From Siphonodentalium dalli (taxonomy: Eukaryota; Mollusca; Scaphopoda; Gadilida; Siphonodentaliidae), in assembly GCA_032622095.1 (NCBI GenBank), contig CP136068.1:139011989-139075988 (forward strand): a stretch of 64,000 nt of DNA, written 5' to 3'. Under the pieces are notes generated by a model. It had not been told where the DNA came from. It did not search any database and was given only the letters and a program-made list of their open reading frames with translations. The translations under genes were made by a program, and so were the position numbers. Shown piece by piece: positions 12,701 through 21,700 of this stretch (position 1 is the first letter of the stretch; every line of letters begins with the position of its first letter).

Positions 12701-15700
12701 GCATGATACAAATTATTGATACAATGGCACCCAGATTTAATTTTTCCAATGTTTCCCCATTCAAAAAGTGTGGTGAGGAGTTTCACAAATATTACACAGT
12801 GGGAGGTGAAAGCGGCTACCAAATGTATCAATACCTATAATGCATCTCGCTCTCTCGTGGGTTTCATGACTTCCTGCGCACTGAGGGAATCACGTAACAA
12901 TTCCAATCAATTACTAACATCAAAGGGACATAATCGTACCTGTTTGTACCTTATCAATGTGAAAAATACATAAATCATCCGACCCCACCTGGAAGTTTCT
13001 GATTTAAATTGAATTTAACAACATGTTTCTAATTTGTTATCTTTGCTGGACTGAGCTATTAGTTTGATTGAGTGATGATTGGAGTCTCGCCGTCTGGTTG
13101 GCTCAACGTCGGTGCCACAGAAAACTCATACGCAACCGCCACCTGTTCATCAAAGTGATGGACTCACAACAAATTATCACGGCTCTCAGCACAAGCAATG
13201 GATATATACATGAGACTGTTTTCTCTCTGAAGATACTGTTTCATAGTGAACGAGTGTTAAATTGGCTCCCATCGCCCAGTGCTCCAGCACTATTTCACCA
13301 TACCAGTGCTTGTGGTCACAAAAATAAGCTAAATGTGCCGATTTCTGGTATGGTTACCCAGGCTTCGTTCTATTCGTAACACAAGGGTCAGTTAAGGTTA
13401 ATTTGCATAGTTATACTAGATTATATGATTTCCTGTTGTTATCGTACCCAAAAATGATCATATATGGCCAAACCACCCGCTTAGTTTATAGAGAGGATCT
13501 TGCCCGCAAACAGTGAAACGATGATTCCATTTCTCCATTTATGTTAGCCTTCCTTTCTTGCATCACATATATATAGAAAGCATTGCCAACTCTGATTGCC
13601 ATACTCATTTCAACCGAACTGTATGTTTATATCACTGTTTCATGCTCCATTGTCTTCCAAATCTTAGTCTCTCTTTGAGTGCATACTATAATATTACATA
13701 TTATATAACAGTTCACTGGTGCTGTGCTTTCGTCAAAAGAATGTCAGTCTCTGGACGTGTGAATACAACTAGAATCGGAACTCTTTGGCCTATATATCCA
13801 CACCAGATTTACGACAGATGTATCTTTATACGTTATATATGCAGTTTATATACACTTCATTTGCCACAGGCATTGTTAAAATTGATCTTGTAAAGTGTTA
13901 TCAAAGTTGTGTATACGGTGTGATACATACCCTTGGGAATATTGAGAATTTGACGCTCTTTGTTGAAACTTTTGAAGCTTTCGTTGAGGACTTGACACAT
14001 TTTCTGATTGGTTCCAGGTGTAAGAGGTGGCACTTGCGTGCTGGAGACATCTGAAGAATATTAAACAGAATCAGTAACAATTGTGATTATTGTGGGTGGC
14101 ACAACTCTCGAAGGTTATATAAGCCGATAGGACACAATAAGGCGTCGTCATTATGTTTGCTTCAGTGCGACGTTAGGTTAAAGAAACAACGCCAGATTTT
14201 AGCAAACCGACCGAAGAGGGCAATTTATATTTCTTGGATTGAAATTGGAGCTCATGTGGCAGACATGGGACCACAATTCAACGTGTGTAAGGCATTACCT
14301 CTGTATTTTGGTGATCGGACATACATAAACGATGACTGGTGTCCACATGTCCAGCCTATAGAGGGCGACATCTTCTCCCTAAAATTTGTCACTTCTCCCT
14401 ATGTCTTGTCCCAGAGAGAAATGACCTCTCTGATATACAATTATTATTAATATGTCCCAACAGCATCTTCTCCCTAAAAAGTGTCACTTCTCCCTATTCT
14501 TGTCCCAGAGAGAAGTGAATTATATTTCAGATAACATTATGCATATGTCCAAATTTAAAGCATATTTTCTGATTATAATGCATTGTGTTCTTATCCACTA
14601 TGTTTTTATAAATGGGTTTTTGGATCATATAATGGTGCTGTTATGGGTGACAATTGAACTGAGGCCATTGTGACTTCTTCCTAATAACTTAACAAGGAGA
14701 AGTGACTTCTCTCAATTTAAAACTAGCTCTACGCTGGTCCCTTGATGTCGGATGTATTTCATGTTTATATGAGCTGAAAAGTAAAGTCCATATTTACGTT
14801 CACATGCAAAATACTGAACGTTGGTTACACACCAACATATCATCGCTCAAATACGAACATAATCGACCAATAATGTGAAATAGGTAAATAATGTGATTAT
14901 TTGATTCTGAAATACGCACATATTCGAGTCATATCCGTTATTTCGTTTTATGACGCGGGCCGCAATGAAAACGTGGCTTATTTGTGTCAGTATCCGCACA
15001 TAATATGATTAGAATCGCCTCATTATGTGTCGATAATGTGACTAAAATACTCTCATTTCCAGAACATTATCAACTCAAAATGAGGCGATTGATTCTAAGC
15101 AGTTAATCTGCATAAAACAAGATATATTATAAGCAGATAATGTGCGGATTTTTGGGAGAACAGGCTCTACACACAACACAATATAGTCTTGCAACTGGGA
15201 GCAAGACACTAAGAACGTCGAAGAAATACAAAGAGAACCATGCAGGGCCACCAGGTATTGAATTATGAAAGTATCACGATACAAGTATTCGCTGTATTCT
15301 ATCCTTTTCATACATTTAGGAGTTCACAATTTCCCACGATTGGCCATGAACAGTTTCTTTTCACCCTATTTATTTGAAGAAAAAAACCCCACCTCTATTA
15401 AATTATTATAGGAAAAAAAACCCTCATCCCATCACCCGAGAGGTCAAAATAGAAAGGTCATAGTGCATAAATGATCAGGTTGCTAATCGCATTCGACACT
15501 GATGGGCGAGAGTCGTCATGCTTTAACGGCCCGTATAGCACGTGATAGAGGCTAACAACGGCATCATATACGAAATGCTGGGTAATTTGCGCTCAGAAAG
15601 GTCGGAAGGAACCCTTGTAGATGCACCGAGAGATGCAGCCGGTGTGAAAGTGACGACCTTTAGTGTTAGAAATTTATTTTCATTATAATAATATGTATCT

Positions 15701-18700
15701 ATGCCCGCAGCGAAGTGGCAGCCAAATTGAGGTTTTGGATAATTGGGAAATTTGATTTGGTTAATATGCCACATAAACTGACGGGTTAGTACTTGTTTTT
15801 GTTCTGACTTCTGCGAGGGTTGAGAGCCGGAGAATGTGCACGTGCGTTGCTCGGGAAATATCCACGGGAGCACTTGAATCTGTTATTTCAATAAACACTT
15901 TAGTGTTAATAAAGAGGGTCTTACAATCGAGTCTTTGGCACATATCATCCCACGTCCAACGACTATTAAGTATGAATTAAATATCTCCAACACTTGAGCA
16001 GGCGTGGAAACATCATGATGTGTAAGTCTGAGTTTAGTGTATCTGTCATTTACAGAATAAGGTCCACGGAAGGTGAATTTAACAGCGGGCTAGCATAACT
16101 AAATTCACCCTCTGTGGACCTCATTCTGCTTAGGCCTCGTCTTCTCTGGACAGTTTCTTTGTTATCAAATTTCTAAAGAAACATAGATTCTCTATCTTTT
16201 TAGTTTAGTTTCCCTATACCCCCAAATTGGCAGACGACATATTACACAATCGAGGTTCCCAATGGGTATACACCACAGTATTCACCATTTTGGAACTTCA
16301 ATCTTAGTCTATGTCCCTCCCATAGCAGATGAGGCCATGCAGAAAATAGGTCCCAAGAGGGTGAATTTGGTGATGCTAGCCCACTGTGTGGGATAGCGTC
16401 ACTAAATTCACCCTCTGGGGACCTCATTCTGCAAACGACAGACACACTACACTCAGGCATCATTGGGTGATCTTTGAAAGATGTGTAATCTCTGCGGACT
16501 ACGTCATCAATATTGAAATAGCGAATAAAAGTGGCCATGCACCATTGAGCCAATGATCTATACTGAGACCAATCAATAACCAGGTACAGTACGACGTGTG
16601 GTTTTAGTGCAGACGATTTACGTGAGTCACAAATTTAGATATATGCATTGTTATGTGTCGAGTAACTAAACGTCTAGAAAGTGATATATAATAAAATTTC
16701 ACAAGATTATTCGGCCAATTTAAGGATGCTATTTACTTGTACATAGATCCAACATCGATAAGTCCAGAATCGGTCAAAATTTGACCATCAGATTACGCTC
16801 TCTACATAATCGATATACACGTATTGCCTCTATATTTTCCGACACTAAATCATGCCACATATACACCGTTATTGCAGTACCATACTGTAATGCCCTAAGT
16901 AATCGACCCCTTAACCACAGAAGAATTATGGGTAACTTTTCAGGATTTAGTCAGAAATATGGCTTGTTGCCATTCACCGGAAAGCTCTCTGTGAGAGCTT
17001 TCCGATGAATGGCAACAAGCCATATTTCCGACTAAATACTGAAAAGTTACCCATAATTCTGCTGTGGTTAAGGGGTCGATCACTTAGGGCGTTACCATAG
17101 CAACATACATAGGGCGTCGCTGCGTGTAACTGACCCCGGATATTTTCTGTGATATAAGATAATTGATATTTTGGGGATAGTCAAAGGTGAATGACAAAAG
17201 CAATCACTGTCTATATAGCTGCCATAAGATATAGCTTGAAGATATATTTTATCCTCAGATTAGATAATCAAACGTCATATCAGAAGGCTTGGAAAAGCAA
17301 GACACAGACCACAAAGCGGTGCATGCAAACGCACACAGATAACTAGGACAACATGCTTCATTCAAGCGGGTCTCATCAAAGCTGTGTTAAGATGGTCGAC
17401 TTCTGATGCGGCGTGGGCGGTTGGATGTATTTTCCGAAGCGCCGGGTGAAACGAACCATTGTCCGTGCGCACATTTGAGCTATGAGAGAATGGCTAAAAT
17501 CGTTCTTAATATTCATCTTATAAATAGCGTGCTGCCGAAATGAATCCACTATTATCGTAATGTAAAACGCATATAGGTGTCAGGTTGAGCGATGGATGAG
17601 TGAAAATGCATGCAGTTTACAGAGACTTGGCTAGAGCCACCAATTGGGGGGGGGGGGTATCCACCTTGGCATTTACAAATGCACCCTCCCCAGTAATGAA
17701 GACCGAGAAATTATATTTTACTGATCTCAAACTATGCAACTGTTCTGAATTTGTAACGCAGCACTCCCTATGGTTGGACATGTTCAACTGATTGCCATCT
17801 CAGTCCAAAACAATTTCATCAAAAGTATAGGGAAAACATTCGACTAAAAACAACATATTTGACTTATTTGATATTTTGTCAAAGTTGGGGGGGGGGGGCT
17901 ACTATCTTCACTATCTTGAACATTGCGTCATGCTGAAATTTAATGTATAGGTGAACAGACATTTATATTTTGTACAACATATCTCAGGTCTAATATATGC
18001 GATGTAATGAACGCGCAACCCCGCGTATATACACGCATGGCATCGTATAACGTGTCAGTTTGAACATGCCAGTTAACATCATTCGATTCGGTACAAATTC
18101 GTCACCAGAAAAGAATGCGCCCCGTGGGTACGCTAGCTTATTTATCCGATATCTGTTTCTGATCTCTTGAAGAAGTCGTACATTTTCTGGCTAAAGGGGG
18201 AACCAGTCAACCGGAATTGTGATTTATCGGCTGCATCGATCCGCCCGATTACGCATATTACGCGTAAAAAATTGTATAAATAGAGATGATCTGTACTGAA
18301 CAAGATGGCGGCTAAGTGTCGTCTGATTAGCGCGTGCGATTGCATATTATTAGCATATTATTCAACGATCATCTATCACTTACGCATGTGATCATTACTA
18401 GATGGATATCTGATTTTAGAATACCACGTAAGAGTTCTCCATATCCGATAGATAATCGACTATGTCAGGTTTATGCTGATATTTGGTCATCCACGTCCCT
18501 CATATATGTATATTTTATGAGCAAGGTGTATATACTATATATTATATGTTGTATATATTATATGTTGTGGTGTAATGTTGTATGCGGTAACAAGTAGTGT
18601 TTTCCAGCTATAGAGGACGGGCATCTTGAAAAACCATACCATTTGACAGGAGTCAGCATTTAAATATCTGACAAAAATCAATCGTGTAATCACTCGTGGC

Positions 18701-21700
18701 ATTTCATAACGATCATCACAGAGAGCAATCGGAGGCACACGCAGTAATGCCCTAAATAATCGACTCCTTAACCACAGCAGAATTATGGGTAATTTTTCAG
18801 GATTTAGTCGGAAATATGGCTTGTTGCTCTCACTGAGAGCTTTCCGATGAATGGCAACAAGCCATATTTTCGACTAAATCCTGATAAATTACCCATAATT
18901 CTGCTGTGGTTAAGGAGTCGATTATTTTGGACATTACTGTAGCTTGTATGTGCTATCCCGAAGTTTATCTCTCCAAACATTGCAATATATAGTAATTTTA
19001 AACTAATTGCCAGAAAATGTTCCATGCCAATTTACAAAGTGTGTGAACTTAGCCTTATTCGCCCCAATTTAAATGCTCACCACCTTTCGTGCGGTCTGAA
19101 GCTGATTCGGTACACACATGTGTAGGACTTATATTCGTGTCAAGTAAACGGGGCGTTTACAAAACTGACCCCAATTGTTGATATATTAGAGACAATTATA
19201 TTGAATTGTAGAAATTTTCAACTAATTGCGGTAGTTAGTCTGGTTAAGCTATGACAACAGTTATGTACTCATGCGAATAATATAGGTTTTAGTATTTGGT
19301 GGCTGCATGGGCTGTGAATGCCGTGCTATATATACACATGGGTCGGTTAAACGAGAACATATACATTAAAGTGAAGAATGATATTTAAAAACAAAATGAA
19401 TGTGCAAATAGGTTAATATTGGACCCAGATATTCACATATGTTCATATTGGACTTATTAAATGAGGCCATATAGTGGGTTTATATCCGCTATTCCGTATT
19501 ATGGTGCGGGCCTCAGTTAAAACACATTATAAGGTGTGTACATCTGGTTAGTCGATATCGGTTCATATAGAGCGTAATTGTTTTCAAATAATACCGATAT
19601 GGGCTTATTTGTGATTTTGTAATAAGTTCAATATAAGGATATTTTCAGGATAACAGGCTGGTCTGTGGGTACATCTGTATAGTCAAATAATCAGCGAATC
19701 CAGAAGTTAATAGTTATAAACTTGAAGTATAATAATATTATAATAAGGTTACATACAACAATGATATTTTGTGATGAAGGCATATAACTGAAAATTGTTG
19801 CTACTCGGATCAGTATGTATAAACTATATATATATATTAGACATATTATATTCTTATATGTGCACGTTGCTATAGTATGCATAATTTGCGTAAGCAGTTC
19901 AATAAACGGAATGTGAACATTTTCTAAAGGAGCTGCTTTTCAATTAGTATATACTAAAGAAAGGGTTAATGGGAAAATCCTTGGAAATTTTAATATTTCT
20001 AACCCTGAAAATGTCATAAAAATTAATTGAAAGCACTGAATTCAGGGAATTCCCTGAAAACATTCATCTCTGATTCGCACGTACTCTGGAAATGAACTCC
20101 TGCCTTTAGCATTCTCTGAGCTTCTCTCGTTCCATTGTTTACACAGTGGTGCCAAAATTCTCAGACATCATGTACGCCTCAATGCCACAGCAGAACATTT
20201 ACAAATTACACTCGTATTTTATGAATGTCAAACATCCAATAAACGTTTCTACCATAGCAGTCCAAGGGCAGCGCACGAACATGCATGCATATAGAGTGGA
20301 TCCCTGTTCTAGATAAAAAAAATTACTGGTGTGAGTGACTTACGGGTGGTATAAAGAGGGTAAAATAGATTGCTTGCATGAGGTGTCCTACACTTTCCAC
20401 ATGCGACATCAATTCGAAGCTATAGATGATGCTTACATGTATTGAGACAGTATAGTGTACAATATATGTTAACCGCCATATCAAATCAAGTCGTAAGTCG
20501 GGATTTGTTTTACCCTGTGCCAATGCATTCTCTTATATATGCGAGTGGACCATAGGTCGCCTCGCATATATAAGATAATGCATTGGCCTAACAATTATTT
20601 TTTCTTTTTTTAAAATAAATGTTTCTTACATTTTTTAGGACATAAAATAAAAAACATCCACTACCCTGCAGGGAGCCCCACACATATATAGAAGCATATA
20701 GAAGAGTGTCGTCTGCTCATGTTTGTCTGGGGCTCTGTATGGGTCAAATTATAAAATTGTTAAAGAATACAAGAAAAAATTATTAAAATTGTAAAAAATT
20801 GTTAGGCCAATGCATTCTCTTATATATGCGAGGCGACCTATGTTCGACTCGCATATATAAGAGAATGCATTGGCACAGGGTAAAAAAAATCCCGACTTAC
20901 GACTGGATTTGATATGGCGGGTCACATATACACAACAAACACAATTACATGATAGATTAATTTGTACAAAGTATATAAGAAATATGCGTCCATGCATGGG
21001 ATATTAAAATCAAAATACAGATCCACCATGAATTGAATTTGAATACCAACGTTGTATAGTTACATTTTCATAATTGAGGGTATTCATAATTTCGGTTTCA
21101 GATATACCTTTAGCCTTTTCTATAATAAATAATCATTGGTGAGTAGTTCCCATGAGAAATGTTCAGATAATATGTTCAACAAACCATTGAGCGTTTGTTG
21201 AACTTATTATCTGAACATTTCCCACCAATGAATATGAATCCTTCAACACTTGTATTATATTTTCGTCTGACTGTCGTCAGCTAATTTAACTTGAACACCC
21301 CTCTAAATGAATAATAGACCATTCCAAAGTATAATTTTATAATTAAATGGGATAAATCATTGACAATATAAGGGGTTTATGACGCCCAACCAAATATATA
21401 CCGTGTTTTTCGACTCACAGGCTGCTGGGGGAAATACTAATAAAATACCAATATAGACTATACCAGTGACTATATATATATATATATGGTCTATATTGAT
21501 ATATGAGTATATTTTCACAGGGACCTGTGTTTCGACTATATTCCACAAAAAATGTAGAACATATAGTTGTGTTTTAGATATATAATTTTCCATTTTGTAA
21601 AACGATATACAATGCTGCATATGTATTCATACACATGTTGTGACAGACAGTATATACATAAACTAATTGGAAGCGATATGCATCTCACACTGAGCCGTGC

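Larger units (their letters stand above)
9276..13930 (-). other. ETS intron 2 (4.7 kb)
   Basis: Holds a partial fold-back element (9422-9569), an AT microsatellite (about 10168-10191), and the TTCGG-word element (11160-11615). The rest is AT-rich. Open frames such as 12716-12973 and 13068-13379 show no domain and no splice logic. Confidence 0.85.

Noticed and set aside
15523-15943. 116- and 60-codon minus frames that look like one frameshifted coding remnant
   Set aside because: The composition looks protein-like, but I cannot place it in any family; it could be a decayed transposon piece and needs a database search.
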